DNA of 64,000 nucleotides. Source: Catenulispora sp. GP43 (GTDB lineage Bacteria; Actinomycetota; Actinomycetes; Streptomycetales; Catenulisporaceae). Location: the NCBI RefSeq assembly GCF_041260665.1, contig NZ_JBGCCT010000042.1:1-64000 (forward strand). Reading direction: 5' to 3'. How positions within the stretch are numbered: the stretch's first letter is position 1; every line of letters starts with the position of its first letter. The notes under the pieces were generated by a model. It searched no databases and had not been told where the DNA came from. It worked only from the letters and a program-made list of their open reading frames with translations. This document shows positions 24,195 to 34,266 of this stretch, piece after piece. A program made the position numbers and the translations under genes.

Positions 24195-26153
24195 TCACGG
24201 CCGCCGAGGCGCCCCGAGCAACGGCGTCCGCACCGGCGCCGCGAGCCCGATGAACACGACCATCTCGTGTCCGCCCGGATTCGTCTGCACGGCCGCGGTC
24301 AGCCAGTTGTTCGCCAACCACACGTTGCCCGACGGATCGATCTGCACGCCGGTGTTCCGGGTCAGGCTGTCGCTGGTGTAGCCGGTGGCGGCCGGCGAGA
24401 TCGGCTGTCCGGCGCGGTATCCGGGAGGACAGGCCGAAACCCGCGCCCCGCACAGATGGACCAGGCGCCCGCCGGCGAAGTTGGCCACCCAGACGGTGTC
24501 GTCGCCGTCGACGGCCACGCCCCAGGGCAGGACGATCCCGCCGTTCGTGAAGGGCTGCGCGGGTGTCGAACCGTCCGGCCTGATCATCGTGACCGAGGCA
24601 CCGGCGCCGCCGGGCGGCAGGTTCCGCACCGCATCCGCGAAATCGGTCGCGCTATCGCCGCCGCACGGCACCGGGAGGATGCCGGGGTTGGCGACCCAGA
24701 CGTCGCCCAGGGTGTCCGAGGCGATGCCCAGGGGCCGCCGGATGCCGCCGGTCGTGATGGAGCGCTGCGGGGTGCCGTCGGACGACATCATCAGGACGCT
24801 GTTTGCACCGTTGTCGGTGACCCACTTGCGGCCCGCCGGGTCAACGGCGATGTCGAAGGGCTTCACCAGGGGCAGGGACGCCGGGGGCGTGATGGTGCGA
24901 GCCAGCTCCGGGCGGCCGCGCGGGTACTCGACGACGTTGGAACCGCCACAGTTCGCGATCCAGATGTCGCCCTGCCGGTCCGACACCGTCCCCTGTGGCT
25001 GGACGATGCCGCCGAAGCGCCAGCCGTAGGGCGGGGACAGCGCCGCACCGTGCGGGCCGAACTCGGAGAGGCTGCGGTAGAACAGGCTCGGGTTCACAGG
25101 GCACTGCGAACCCTGGAACCCGAAGTTCGCGACCCAGACATGCCCCTTCGGGTCGAGCGTGATCCCGAAGCCGGCGCCGTACAGGCCGCCTCCGTAATAC
25201 GGAGCACCGGGAGCGTCCTGGCCGGTCGGCGTGAGCTTGACGACCTTCGTGTCCCCGCACACCGAATCCAGCGGGTTCGGGCTGTACTGGTAGTTGTTCG
25301 TCACCCAGGCATCGCCGTCGGCGTCGAAGGCGAGGTTGCCGGGGCCGTCGAGCTCGTGGCCGTTGCCGGTGTAGCGGATGGCCAGGGTCCAGGCGTCCGG
25401 CGCGGCGGTCAGCACCGGCGTGTACGGCTGCTTCACGCCGGCCAGCGCGAACAGGGCGGCCACGTTGTTGCCCGGCGTCCGGGCGATGTCGGCGACGGCC
25501 TGCAGGGTGTCCGCGGGCCGCGCCTTGCCCGGCGGCTGCGCGAGGGCGAACAGCGACTGGCAGGTCTGCCTGGCGACACAGCCGGCGACGAGGTCGGCCA
25601 GGGTGTTGAAGGCCGGCAGCGTGGAGGTGAGCGCACCGTTCGGCGGACTCGCGAGCAGCGGCGCGATCCCGCCGGTGGCGACGTCGGCGAGGTTGTGTGA
25701 GATGGCCGCCGCGTTCTGCAGGCCCGGATAGGTTCCGGAGACACCACGGCCCTCGACGAACTGGGCCAGGGCATAGCCGACGGCGACGGTGGTCCGCTCG
25801 TTGACCACGACCGGCGAAGCCGGCCGGCCCGACGAAGCCGGCGAGCCGAGCGCGGCGGCGAGCCGGACCACACCTTCATCAGCGGTGAGATACAGCACGG
25901 CCGCGGGATCGGCGGGGCGCCGGTAGGTGACCCCGAATTCCCCGTGGCGGCCAGTGCGCGCGTGGGCCAATACCCGCGGCGCCTCCCCGGCACGACCGGC
26001 CTGGAACAGGGTGACCTCGGCGCCGGCGATGGGGGAATCGCCGGTGCGGACCACGCCGCACTGCATGGTCGGGGCATGCGAAGTCGTCGCATACGAGGTA
26101 CCCGCGGACAGGCAGGCCAGGGCGGCCACCGCCGGCATGAGGATTCGTCGCAC
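24195..26153 (-). CDS. secreted beta-propeller protein (NHL/SMP-30-like repeats)
   Basis: This 652-residue protein has a signal peptide (VRRILMPAVAALACLSAGTS, cleavage near ATTSHA). Residues 30-110 form a CarboxypepD_reg-like beta domain (GVVRTGDSPIAGAEVTLFQA), and residues 240-620 form a propeller with repeats of the type GDAWVTNNY, GHVWVANFG, GDIWIANCG, GDVWVANPG and GNVWLANNW. Such propellers bind ligands or act as lyases or lactonases; catalytic residues are not assigned. GTG 26153 is supported by the signal peptide and by a -10-like TATCTT 6 nt upstream. It is divergent from argG. Confidence 0.75.
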   Translation of the reverse strand: MRRILMPAVAALACLSAGTSYATTSHAPTMQCGVVRTGDSPIAGAEVTLFQAGRAGEAPRVLAHARTGRHGEFGVTYRRPADPAAVLYLTADEGVVRLAAALGSPASSGRPASPVVVNERTTVAVGYALAQFVEGRGVSGTYPGLQNAAAISHNLADVATGGIAPLLASPPNGALTSTLPAFNTLADLVAGCVARQTCQSLFALAQPPGKARPADTLQAVADIARTPGNNVAALFALAGVKQPYTPVLTAAPDAWTLAIRYTGNGHELDGPGNLAFDADGDAWVTNNYQYSPNPLDSVCGDTKVVKLTPTGQDAPGAPYYGGGLYGAGFGITLDPKGHVWVANFGFQGSQCPVNPSLFYRSLSEFGPHGAALSPPYGWRFGGIVQPQGTVSDRQGDIWIANCGGSNVVEYPRGRPELARTITPPASLPLVKPFDIAVDPAGRKWVTDNGANSVLMMSSDGTPQRSITTGGIRRPLGIASDTLGDVWVANPGILPVPCGGDSATDFADAVRNLPPGGAGASVTMIRPDGSTPAQPFTNGGIVLPWGVAVDGDDTVWVANFAGGRLVHLCGARVSACPPGYRAGQPISPAATGYTSDSLTRNTGVQIDPSGNVWLANNWLTAAVQTNPGGHEMVVFIGLAAPVRTPLLGAPRRP

Positions 26154-26159
26154 GCGCGA

Positions 26160-26165
26160 AAGATA
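26160..26165 (-). promoter_or_regulatory. candidate -10 box of leaderless propeller gene
   Basis: TATCTT on the minus strand lies 6 nt before GTG 26153, the spacing expected if transcription begins at the start codon. This supports the GTG start chosen for the secreted propeller protein. Confidence 0.4.
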
Positions 26166-26189
26166 TCCGAGACTTTCACCACAAAAGGG

Positions 26190-27733
<1,544 letters not shown>

Positions 27734-27749
27734 GGCAGGACCGACAGAA

Positions 27750-27789
27750 ACAGAACCGCCTGCCGTGCTGTCACGGCAGGCGGTTCTGT
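27750..27789. terminator. perfect 18-bp hairpin terminator, argG/SDR
   Basis: ACAGAACCGCCTGCCGTG (27750-27767), a CTGT loop, and its exact complement (27772-27789) form an 18-bp stem with no mismatch. It lies 17 bp after the argG stop and 8 bp beyond the convergent SDR stop. The symmetry allows it to end both transcripts. Confidence 0.85.
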
Positions 27790-27796
27790 GTGTCGT

Positions 27797-28636
27797 CTAC
27801 TCTGCCGCCGGGAAATCGGCGGAAGCACTGGCCTCGGCCCACTTCCGCGTCTCCTCCGCACGCACCTCACCCGCGGCCAAAGCCATATCCACAGCCTGTG
27901 CACCCAGCAGCAGCCGACGCGGCGGGTCATCACTGCCGACCACATCGAGGATCACCCGGGCCCCACGGGCCGGATCCCCAGGCTGCACACCGTCGTTCTC
28001 AGCGCGATACCGGTTCATCGCACCGACCGTCTCGTCATAGTCGGCACCGACCTGATGCAGCTCCATCGACGAGCCCTGCCAATCAGTCCGGAACGCACCC
28101 GGCTCCACGATGATCACCTTCACCCCGAAGGGCGCCACCTCAGCAGCCAACACCTCCGAGAACCCCTCCACCGCGAACTTCGCAGCCTGATACGCACCCA
28201 TCCCCGGGGTCCCACCCACACGGCCACCCACCGAGGAGAACTGAACAAACACCCCCGAACGCTGCTCCCGCAGCACCGGCAACGCCGCCCGGGTCACATT
28301 CACCAACCCGAAGAAGTTCGCCTCGAACTGGCCCCGGAAATCCTCCTCCGCCATCTCCTCAATCGGGCCGCTGTTGGCGTAGCCGGCGTTGTTCACCACC
28401 ACATCCAGCCGCCCGAACGCCTCAACCGCGGCAGCCACCGCATCGCGCGCTGCCTGCACATCCGTCACATCCAGCGCAGCCGTCCGCACCCGACCCCCGA
28501 ACCGCGACACCAGATCCGCCAACTGCTCCGGCCGCCGCGCCGTCGCCACCACCTGATCCCCGGACTCCAACACCGCCTCGGCCAAAGCCCGACCGAACCC
28601 CCGCGACGCACCGGTGATCAACCATGTCCGAACCAT
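27797..28636 (-). CDS. short-chain dehydrogenase/reductase
   Basis: This 279-residue classical SDR has TGASRGFG (8-15) for NAD(P) binding, NNAG (82-85), Ser134/135, and the catalytic Tyr149-x-x-x-Lys153. The Arg in the first loop and ATARR after strand 2 favour NADP. Substrate is unknown. Codon use differs from its neighbours, with many GGT, TTG, GAT and GTG codons where other genes use GGC, CTG and GAC, which hints at a different origin. GGAGATG-like sequence precedes the ATG. Confidence 0.92.
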   Translation of the reverse strand: MVRTWLITGASRGFGRALAEAVLESGDQVVATARRPEQLADLVSRFGGRVRTAALDVTDVQAARDAVAAAVEAFGRLDVVVNNAGYANSGPIEEMAEEDFRGQFEANFFGLVNVTRAALPVLREQRSGVFVQFSSVGGRVGGTPGMGAYQAAKFAVEGFSEVLAAEVAPFGVKVIIVEPGAFRTDWQGSSMELHQVGADYDETVGAMNRYRAENDGVQPGDPARGARVILDVVGSDDPPRRLLLGAQAVDMALAAGEVRAEETRKWAEASASADFPAAE

Positions 28637-28654
28637 CTCGCATCTCCTTCACCA

Positions 28655-28669
28655 CTAGTGCGCCACTTG
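28655..28669. promoter_or_regulatory. candidate operator upstream of the SDR gene
   Basis: CTAGTG-CGC-CACTTG is an inverted repeat with one mismatch per arm, beginning 18 bp upstream of the SDR start. A palindromic CACTAGTG overlaps it. The surrounding 100 bp are lower in GC than the flanking genes, as in promoter DNA. The cognate regulator is not adjacent. Confidence 0.35.
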
Positions 28670-28741
28670 ACTACCTTTTCTGCCCCATCAATGTAGCACT
28701 TAAAAGGCAAGGGTGCGCGCCGGCATGGCAAACAGGAAAAC

Positions 28742-29155
28742 TCAGCCCTCTGGGTCGGCGGCCGGCGTGCCGGCGGCGAGGGCGTCGGAGATGACGTGGA
28801 TGGCGTTGAGCTTCTCGAGCAGCTCGGGCTCGACCCCGTACCGCTCACCGAGCGCGGCCGGGTCCAGGTAGCTCACGCGCGTGGTCCCGTTGTCGTCCCA
28901 CAGCAGGATGCGCAACGGCAGATCGAGCGCGGCCAACGGATGAGCGCCCATCACCGGGGTCCCGGCGGCCGGGTTGCCGAACAGCACCAGGATCGTGTCC
29001 CGCAGGTCCTGCCCCACGGAGCGCGCGGCCTCGGCCTGGTCGATCACGGCGAAGACGGTCGCGCCCGCGTGCTCCAGCACTTCGAGCAGCCGGCGGGCGG
29101 TCATGGAGACCGAGGTGGTGGCCGTCTTGGTGACGATGGAGGCGTTCACAGTCAC
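28742..29155 (-). CDS. DUF302 domain protein
   Basis: This 137-residue soluble protein matches DUF302: RLLEVLEHAGATVFAVIDQA near residue 22, ILVLFGNPAAGTPVM near 55, and PLRILLWDDNGTTRVSYLDP near 80, ending with a helix. DUF302 proteins are small alpha/beta folds of unknown function that often sit beside redox or metal genes. This gene starts 3 bp after the fused molybdate permease-ATPase stop, so it is almost certainly expressed from the molybdate operon. That placement is the only clue to its role. Confidence 0.85.
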   Translation of the reverse strand: MTVNASIVTKTATTSVSMTARRLLEVLEHAGATVFAVIDQAEAARSVGQDLRDTILVLFGNPAAGTPVMGAHPLAALDLPLRILLWDDNGTTRVSYLDPAALGERYGVEPELLEKLNAIHVISDALAAGTPAADPEG

Positions 29156-29158
29156 ATC

Positions 29159-31024
29159 CTAGGGCGCGGGCCACACGATGACTGCCTGAGCAGGAACATC
29201 CACCTGGCACCGGTCGCCGATCCCCGGTTCCCGGCCGGCCGGGACCGTGACCGTCAGCTCGTCGCCGCCGTCCTCCAGCCGCAGGAGCAGCTCGGCGATC
29301 GGCCCGAGGTGCGCGACGTCGTCCACGACGGCGGCGACCCCGCCGGCCGCGACCAGCCGCACATCGTGGGGCTGGACGCACCAGGCGACGTCGGCGGGGG
29401 GTGTACCAGCGCCCTGCCATGCGGGAGTCGCCAGAGCTGAAGCGGGAAGGGAAATACGGAGCGGCCCGCTTTCCAAGACCCCGTCGGCGTCCACATGTCC
29501 CCGCGCGATGTTGCGGACACCGAGCAGCCGCGCCGCCGCGGGACCTGCCGGATGAGTCAGAACCGCCCGCGTGGGGCCGTCCTGCAAAACGGCCCCGTCC
29601 GCGAACAACAGCGTGTCCTGCGACAGCAGCGCCGCGTCGTCGGGATCGTGCGTCACCAGCACCGAGGTCAGCGCCGTCTCCCGCAGGACCGTCCGCAACA
29701 GCCGGCGCAGCTCGTCGCGGACCGGCGCGTCCAGGCCCGCGAACGGCTCGTCGAGCAGGAGCAGCCGGGGCTCCCGGGCCAGCGCCCGCGCCAGGCCGAC
29801 CCGGCGGGCCTGCCCGCCGGAGAGCTGGTCGGGGTAGCGGTCGGCGAGCTCGGTGAGCTTGAGCCGGTCGAGCCAGAACGCCGCCAGCGCCGGATCGGCG
29901 CCGACCCCGAAGGTGACCTGTTCCCAGACCCGCAGGTGCGGCAGCAGCGTCGGATGCTGCGGAAGGTAGCCGATGCCGCGGCGTTCGGCGGGCAGCGCGG
30001 CCAGGTCCCGGCCGCCGAGCCGGATGTGCGCGTCGTGCGCCGGCAGCACCCCGGCGAGCAGGCGCAGGGTCGCGGATTTGCCGGAGCCGGAAGCGCCGAG
30101 GACGGCCAGGTTCCGGCCCGCGCCGCGATGCGCCACCGCCAGCCGGAAGCCGCCGAGGCGGGCCGTCATGTCGAAGTCCAGGACAGGGCCCTGCGACAGC
30201 GCCGGCGGCCGGGGCTCGGGGAGCCGGACCGGGCGGCGGCGGTGCGCCCGCCGGGCCGGGCCGCGGTCGGCGATAAGCAGGACGGCCAGGGCCGCGCCGA
30301 GGGTCACCAGGACGGGGATCGTCGTCGCGGCCAGCCCGGTGCTGCTGAACTGCACGTAGGTGAACACCGGCAGGGTGTACGGGTGGTAGGCCAGCACGAT
30401 GGTCGCGCCGAACTCCCCGAAGGCCCGGAGCCACGCCAGCAGCATCCCCGCCCGGATGCCGCGGGCCGCGATCGGCAGCGCGACCCGCAGGGTCTGCGAC
30501 AGCGTGCCGTGGCCCAGCGTCGCCGCGACGTCGAGCTGGGCCGGGTCCACCGCGGCGAACGCGGAGCGCGCCGAGACCACCAGGAACGGTGCCGCGACGA
30601 AGCACTGCGCCAGCACCACCCCGGTGGCGCTGTCGGTGAGCCCGCCGTTGAAGAACTGGCCGATGGTCGTGTACGGCCCCACCAGGTAGATCAGCAGGAT
30701 GCCGCTCATCAGCGGCGGGAGCGCGAGCGGCAGCTGGACCGCGACGCCGAGCACGCCGGCGGTCCGGCTCGTCGAGCGGGCCAGCAGGTAGCCGAGCGGG
30801 ACGCCGAGGACGGTGACGATGGCGGTGCTGACGGAAGCGGTGATCAGCGAGGTCCGCAGCGCGTCCCCGACGCCCGGGGCCGCGGTGGCCGCGCCGCCCT
30901 GCCCCGGGACCCGGATCAGGAAGGCGATCAGCGGGACGAGCAGATAGGCGACGAGCAGCGCGGCCAGCCACGGCAGCGGGGTGCGCAGCATCCGCACCGC
31001 TGAGTTCCCCGTGGTCGGCCGCAC
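29159..31024 (-). CDS. fused molybdate-type ABC permease and ATPase (ModB-ModC)
   Basis: This 621-residue protein joins two usually separate subunits. Residues 15-255 are the permease, with several helices and the EAA-type cytoplasmic loop around 168-193. Residues 280-480 are the ATPase, with Walker A GASGSGKS (310-317), signature LSGGQ (401-405) and Walker B LLLLDEP (421-427). Residues 500-621 carry TOBE-like beta domains. It would import the ligand delivered by the upstream lipoprotein. It begins 20 bp after that gene. GTG 31024 is used; ATG 30991 is an alternative. Confidence 0.9.
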   Translation of the reverse strand: MRPTTGNSAVRMLRTPLPWLAALLVAYLLVPLIAFLIRVPGQGGAATAAPGVGDALRTSLITASVSTAIVTVLGVPLGYLLARSTSRTAGVLGVAVQLPLALPPLMSGILLIYLVGPYTTIGQFFNGGLTDSATGVVLAQCFVAAPFLVVSARSAFAAVDPAQLDVAATLGHGTLSQTLRVALPIAARGIRAGMLLAWLRAFGEFGATIVLAYHPYTLPVFTYVQFSSTGLAATTIPVLVTLGAALAVLLIADRGPARRAHRRRPVRLPEPRPPALSQGPVLDFDMTARLGGFRLAVAHRGAGRNLAVLGASGSGKSATLRLLAGVLPAHDAHIRLGGRDLAALPAERRGIGYLPQHPTLLPHLRVWEQVTFGVGADPALAAFWLDRLKLTELADRYPDQLSGGQARRVGLARALAREPRLLLLDEPFAGLDAPVRDELRRLLRTVLRETALTSVLVTHDPDDAALLSQDTLLFADGAVLQDGPTRAVLTHPAGPAAARLLGVRNIARGHVDADGVLESGPLRISLPASALATPAWQGAGTPPADVAWCVQPHDVRLVAAGGVAAVVDDVAHLGPIAELLLRLEDGGDELTVTVPAGREPGIGDRCQVDVPAQAVIVWPAP

Positions 31025-31043
31025 TGTTCGTCGCTGGTCGGCG

Positions 31044-31955
31044 TCAGCCGGCGTTGAGCAGCGTCTTCAGCTGCGCCGGCACGGACCCGGCGTCGCCGGT
31101 GACCTTCACCGGCTGCAACTGCAGGCCGTGCTTGGTCATCAGGGCCTTGCCCGCGTCGCTGAGCAGGTACTGCACGAAGGCGATGCCGGAGTCGGCGTCC
31201 GGGGCCTTGTTCAGGACGCTGACGGTGTAGGTCGCCTGCAGGTGGACGTCGCCGAGCTCGACGGTCGGGATGTTCAGCTCCGCGGCCTCGCTGGAGTAGA
31301 AGAATCCGGCGTCCAGCTGCCCGGACTGGAGCCGGCCGACCAGCTGCTCCTCGGGGAACACCTGCACCGCCGAGGCGGGGATGTCGTCCTTGGTCAGCGC
31401 CTGGGCGGCGAGCTTGCCCTTGGGGTCCAGCTTCGGGTCGGTCGAGCCCATCTTGAACCCGGCCTCGGTGATCACCTGGTTCCAGGGCTTGGACTTGATG
31501 TCGGCGGCGAACTTGCTGTTCGGGTTGTAGGCGATGACCAGCGGGGCGGTGCCGAAGGTGGCGTACCAGGACTCCCAGCCTCCGTTGGCGTCGCCGGTCA
31601 GGCCGGTGTTGGCGTCGGTGGAGGCGCTGATGAAGACGTCGGCCTGCTTGACCTTGCCCTTGATCTCGCTGACCAGCTGGGTGGAGCCGGCCGCGTCGCC
31701 CTGGAAGTCCCCGCCGGTGGCCTTGTCGTAGGCGGGGCCCAGGTCGTGCTCCATCAGGTTCGCCAGCGAGGCCGCGTAGGCGACCTTGACCGGGCCCGAG
31801 GCGGTGATCGCCGACGTCGCCGACCCGGAGGCCGCCCCCGAGGTCGAAGCCGCCGGCGACGTCGTCCCGGAGCCGGCCTTCGGCGAGCTCTTCGAGCTGC
31901 TGCACCCGGCCAGCAGAAGGCCGGTGGCGACGACCACGGCCGCTGTCTTCTTCAC
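31044..31955 (-). CDS. modA: molybdate/tungstate-binding lipoprotein
   Basis: This 303-residue protein has a lipoprotein signal (MKKTAAVVVATGLLLAGC, lipobox LLAGC), a Ser/Ala/Thr linker, and a periplasmic-binding fold starting VKVAYAASLANLMEHDLGPA. The ASL segment and later DVFISASTDAN and PLVIAYNPNSKF are typical of ModA/WtpA-type proteins, which bind molybdate or tungstate. The TOBE regulator upstream and the fused ABC gene downstream agree with this. GTG 31955 overlaps the regulator stop as GTGA, so translation is coupled. Molybdate versus tungstate cannot be decided. Confidence 0.88.
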   Translation of the reverse strand: MKKTAAVVVATGLLLAGCSSSKSSPKAGSGTTSPAASTSGAASGSATSAITASGPVKVAYAASLANLMEHDLGPAYDKATGGDFQGDAAGSTQLVSEIKGKVKQADVFISASTDANTGLTGDANGGWESWYATFGTAPLVIAYNPNSKFAADIKSKPWNQVITEAGFKMGSTDPKLDPKGKLAAQALTKDDIPASAVQVFPEEQLVGRLQSGQLDAGFFYSSEAAELNIPTVELGDVHLQATYTVSVLNKAPDADSGIAFVQYLLSDAGKALMTKHGLQLQPVKVTGDAGSVPAQLKTLLNAG

Positions 31956-32476
31956 GAACGCCCCCTCGAGATCTGCACGGTCACGTGCTCTGGTTCCACA
32001 ACGGCCGCGGTTCCGGCGCGGTCGGCGCCCTCGGCACCGCCCGCGGCCTCGTCGGTCTTCGGCCGGCCCGGGTGCGGAGCCCGGGCGGCGGCCCGTTCCA
32101 CGACCACCGTCGTGGACTTGATCACCGCGACCGCCGTGGCGCCGACCCGCAGGTCCAGCTCGTCCACGGCCTCCCGGCTCATCAGCGACACCACCCGGAA
32201 CGGCCCGGCCTGGATATCCACCTGCGCCATCACCGCGTCCTTGGTCACCGCGGTGATGATGCCGCGCAGGCGGTTGCGGGCCGAGGACACCTCCGAGCGC
32301 TCGTCGGCCGCGGCCGCCAGCGACGAGGCGAAGGCGGCGAGCTCGGGTCCCGGGATCACCCGGTGCCCGTTCTCGTCCCGCTGCGCGCTCAGCCGGCCGG
32401 CGTCGGCCCAGCGGCGCACGGTGTCGGCGCTGACCCCGAGCAGTTCGGCAGCCTCACCCATCCGGTACACGTCCAC
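31952..32476 (-). CDS. HTH-TOBE molybdate-responsive regulator (ModE-like)
   Basis: This 174-residue protein has an excisionase/MerR-type helix-turn-helix at residues 1-60 (YRMGEAAELLGVSADTVRRW, then DAGRLSAQRDENGHRVIPG) and a molybdate-binding TOBE/Mop domain at residues 68-132 (RNRLRGIITAVTKDAVMAQV). A poorly conserved tail follows. It heads the operon and overlaps modA by four bases. It likely represses transport when molybdate is plentiful. TAAGCT 6 nt before GTG 32476 suggests a leaderless message. Confidence 0.85.
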   Translation of the reverse strand: MDVYRMGEAAELLGVSADTVRRWADAGRLSAQRDENGHRVIPGPELAAFASSLAAAADERSEVSSARNRLRGIITAVTKDAVMAQVDIQAGPFRVVSLMSREAVDELDLRVGATAVAVIKSTTVVVERAAARAPHPGRPKTDEAAGGAEGADRAGTAAVVEPEHVTVQISRGRS

Positions 32477-32482
32477 GCGGTG

Positions 32483-32488
32483 AGCTTA
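32483..32488 (-). promoter_or_regulatory. candidate -10 box of the molybdate operon
   Basis: TAAGCT on the minus strand is 6 nt from GTG 32476. No ribosome site lies between, so the operon mRNA may start at the GTG. Confidence 0.4.
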
Positions 32489-32526
32489 CAGCGCAGAAGC
32501 CAGGGCAACAGAGCCGAAGACCTTGC

Positions 32527-32543
32527 ATATCCATAACGGATGG
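32527..32543. promoter_or_regulatory. candidate molybdate-regulator operator
   Basis: ATCC-ATAAC-GGAT (32529-32541) is a short inverted repeat inside an AT-richer stretch (GCATATCCATAACGGATGG) of the 179-bp divergent gap. TAT and TAACG elements recall ModE boxes, but the arms are short and this is only a candidate. Confidence 0.3.
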
Positions 32544-32655
32544 CGCACATCGTCTGGCAGGTGCCTTGACACCCCTTGCTTCCGCGCGCACCCGCCCTAG
32601 GGTGGATCGTGGGCTGCGCCCGGCGACCGGACGCGCCCCCGCGAGGGAGAATCCC

Positions 32656-33129
32656 ATGCTCGGTGAGCAGGCCGGCGCCGTCCGGCCGGTGCAAGGCGGG
32701 CTCGTCCGCCTCGGCGGCGAAGTGCGCTCGCCGCGGGTCCTAAGCGTCTCGGACCTGTGGTCGCTCCAGCGCCACGAGTGCGAAGTGGAGTTCAGCTGCC
32801 GCAAGAGCGGGCCGCGCCGGCACCGCTTCGCCGGGCCGCTGCTGCTGGACGTCGCGCGTCTGGCCGAGCCGGTGTTCGCCCTCGGGGAGCGCAAGGACCG
32901 CTTGCGGTTCCTGATCTCGATCCGCGCCCGCGACGGGCACCGGGTCGTGTTGTCGTGGGCTGAGATCGATCCGGAGTTCGCGAACATCCCCGTGCTGCTC
33001 GGGCTCACGCGCGACGGGAACGCCCTGGACGCGGAGGGTCCGCAGCTGGTCGTGCCGGGCGACGTGTGCGGGGCGCGGCACATCAGCGGGGTCGCGGACG
33101 TCCGGATCCGCAGCGATTCGGGGGATTGA
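32656..33129 (+). CDS. small molybdopterin-fold oxidoreductase-like protein
   Basis: This 157-residue protein starts MLGEQAGAVRPVQGGLVRLG. It resembles the compact sulfite-oxidase-fold (oxidoreductase molybdopterin-binding) domain: GEVRSPRVLSVSDLWSL, an invariant-type Cys in VEFSCRKSGPRRHRFAGPLL, and WAEIDPEFANIPVLLGL toward the C-terminus. The short length and the Cys context differ from full enzymes, so cofactor binding is uncertain. It is divergent from the molybdate operon, which supports a molybdenum link. GAGGGAG precedes ATG 32656. A 15-bp repeat begins at its stop codon. Confidence 0.65.
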   Translation: MLGEQAGAVRPVQGGLVRLGGEVRSPRVLSVSDLWSLQRHECEVEFSCRKSGPRRHRFAGPLLLDVARLAEPVFALGERKDRLRFLISIRARDGHRVVLSWAEIDPEFANIPVLLGLTRDGNALDAEGPQLVVPGDVCGARHISGVADVRIRSDSGD

Positions 33130-33180
33130 GAGGCCTAAGACTGAGAGGCCTGATACTCAGCGGCCTGATACTCAGCGACC
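33127..33180. repeat. 15-bp tandem repeat starting at a stop codon
   Basis: Units TGAGAGGCCTAAGAC, TGAGAGGCCTGATAC and TCAGCGGCCTGATAC, then a partial TCAGCGACC, follow one another from 33127. The first three bases are the TGA stop of the molybdopterin-fold gene. Confidence 0.85.
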
Positions 33181-33192
33181 CCGTAGCGGCCC

Positions 33193-34239
33193 TCAGCGGA
33201 GGTAGGCGGGCTCCGGCGCGGGAAGCGGGTCGGGGTTGGCCATCACCCACGTCACGGCCAGCTCGCTGAGCCGCTGGATGTGCTCCTCGGGACTGTTGCG
33301 GCGGTAGCCCGCGGCGAGCGTCCTCGCCTCGGCGAGCTGTGCTTCGGGAAGCGGGATGCCGGAGGCGAGCAGGACGGGGAGGGCACGGACCATCGCGCGG
33401 AAGTCCTGGTCCCAGTTGATGCCGCCGTTGCCGAGGACCTCGTGGGCCACGCGGCCGGTGATGCGGATGGCCTCGCCCTGGGCCGTGGCGGCCGGGCCCT
33501 TGCCGGGGACCAGGAAGTCCCAGAGCTCCTGGTGCCGGTCGTCCCACGCGGTGGCGGTCACGGTGATCGGCGAGCTGCCGTCGTGGGTGCGGTGCCGCTC
33601 GACCGGGGCGACGCCGAACAGCTCGTACAGGCGGTTCAGGCCGGCCTCGGTCGCGGCGAGGTAGTCCGGGTTGAAGCCCGCGCGGTGGAACTCGAACTTC
33701 TTGCCGATCGCCTCGACCCGCTCGCTCATCTGGTCGGTGACCGGTATGCCGGCGTCGAGCAGCGCCTCGGCGACGTCCGCCATTTCCGGCAGCCGGACGT
33801 TGGTGCAGCGCGCGAGGCCGGCCGCCAGCGCGTTCCGCCGGCCGGCGACGGCCAGCGGATCCGCGCCGCGCGCGAGCAGGAGGCGCACGGTGGATGACTT
33901 GATGCCTTCGGCGGCCGCGTGCAGGGCGGGCTGGTCCGGCGACTGGATGTCGGCGCCGGCGTCCAGCAGGGCCGTGACGACCTCGTCGTGGCCGACGTTC
34001 GCGTGCTGCCACAGCGGGGTCCGGCGGTAGGTGTCGGCGGCCTCGATGTCGGCCCCCTCGGCGACCAGCCACGCCACCAGTTCCGGCGGGACGCCGTACA
34101 TCCCGAGAGCGGTCGGGCCGGAGGCGCCATGGCGGGCGTCGAGTTCGGTGGTCTCGAAGACCGCCTTCATCGCGTCCAGATCACCGGAGCGGAGCGTGAT
34201 GTCGAAGTCCTTCGGCAGCCGCCTCTTCTTCCTCGCCAT
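33193..34239 (-). CDS. ankyrin-repeat protein
   Basis: This 348-residue soluble protein from ATG 34239 has a basic N-terminus (MARKKRRLPKDFDITLRSGD) and four or five ankyrin repeats between residues 12 and 140: GPTALGMYGVPPELVAWLVA, then EGADIEAADTYRRTPLWQHA, VGHDEVVTALLDAGADIQSP and STVRLLLARGADPLAV. A non-ankyrin C-terminal half of about 200 residues is unique to me. Ankyrin repeats mediate protein binding. ATG 34251 is an alternative start. It sits among SitI3-like and unknown genes near the TROVE gene. Confidence 0.85.
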   Translation of the reverse strand: MARKKRRLPKDFDITLRSGDLDAMKAVFETTELDARHGASGPTALGMYGVPPELVAWLVAEGADIEAADTYRRTPLWQHANVGHDEVVTALLDAGADIQSPDQPALHAAAEGIKSSTVRLLLARGADPLAVAGRRNALAAGLARCTNVRLPEMADVAEALLDAGIPVTDQMSERVEAIGKKFEFHRAGFNPDYLAATEAGLNRLYELFGVAPVERHRTHDGSSPITVTATAWDDRHQELWDFLVPGKGPAATAQGEAIRITGRVAHEVLGNGGINWDQDFRAMVRALPVLLASGIPLPEAQLAEARTLAAGYRRNSPEEHIQRLSELAVTWVMANPDPLPAPEPAYLR

Positions 34240-34266
34240 GCCGGCAAGCATAGGGACGCGGTCGGC

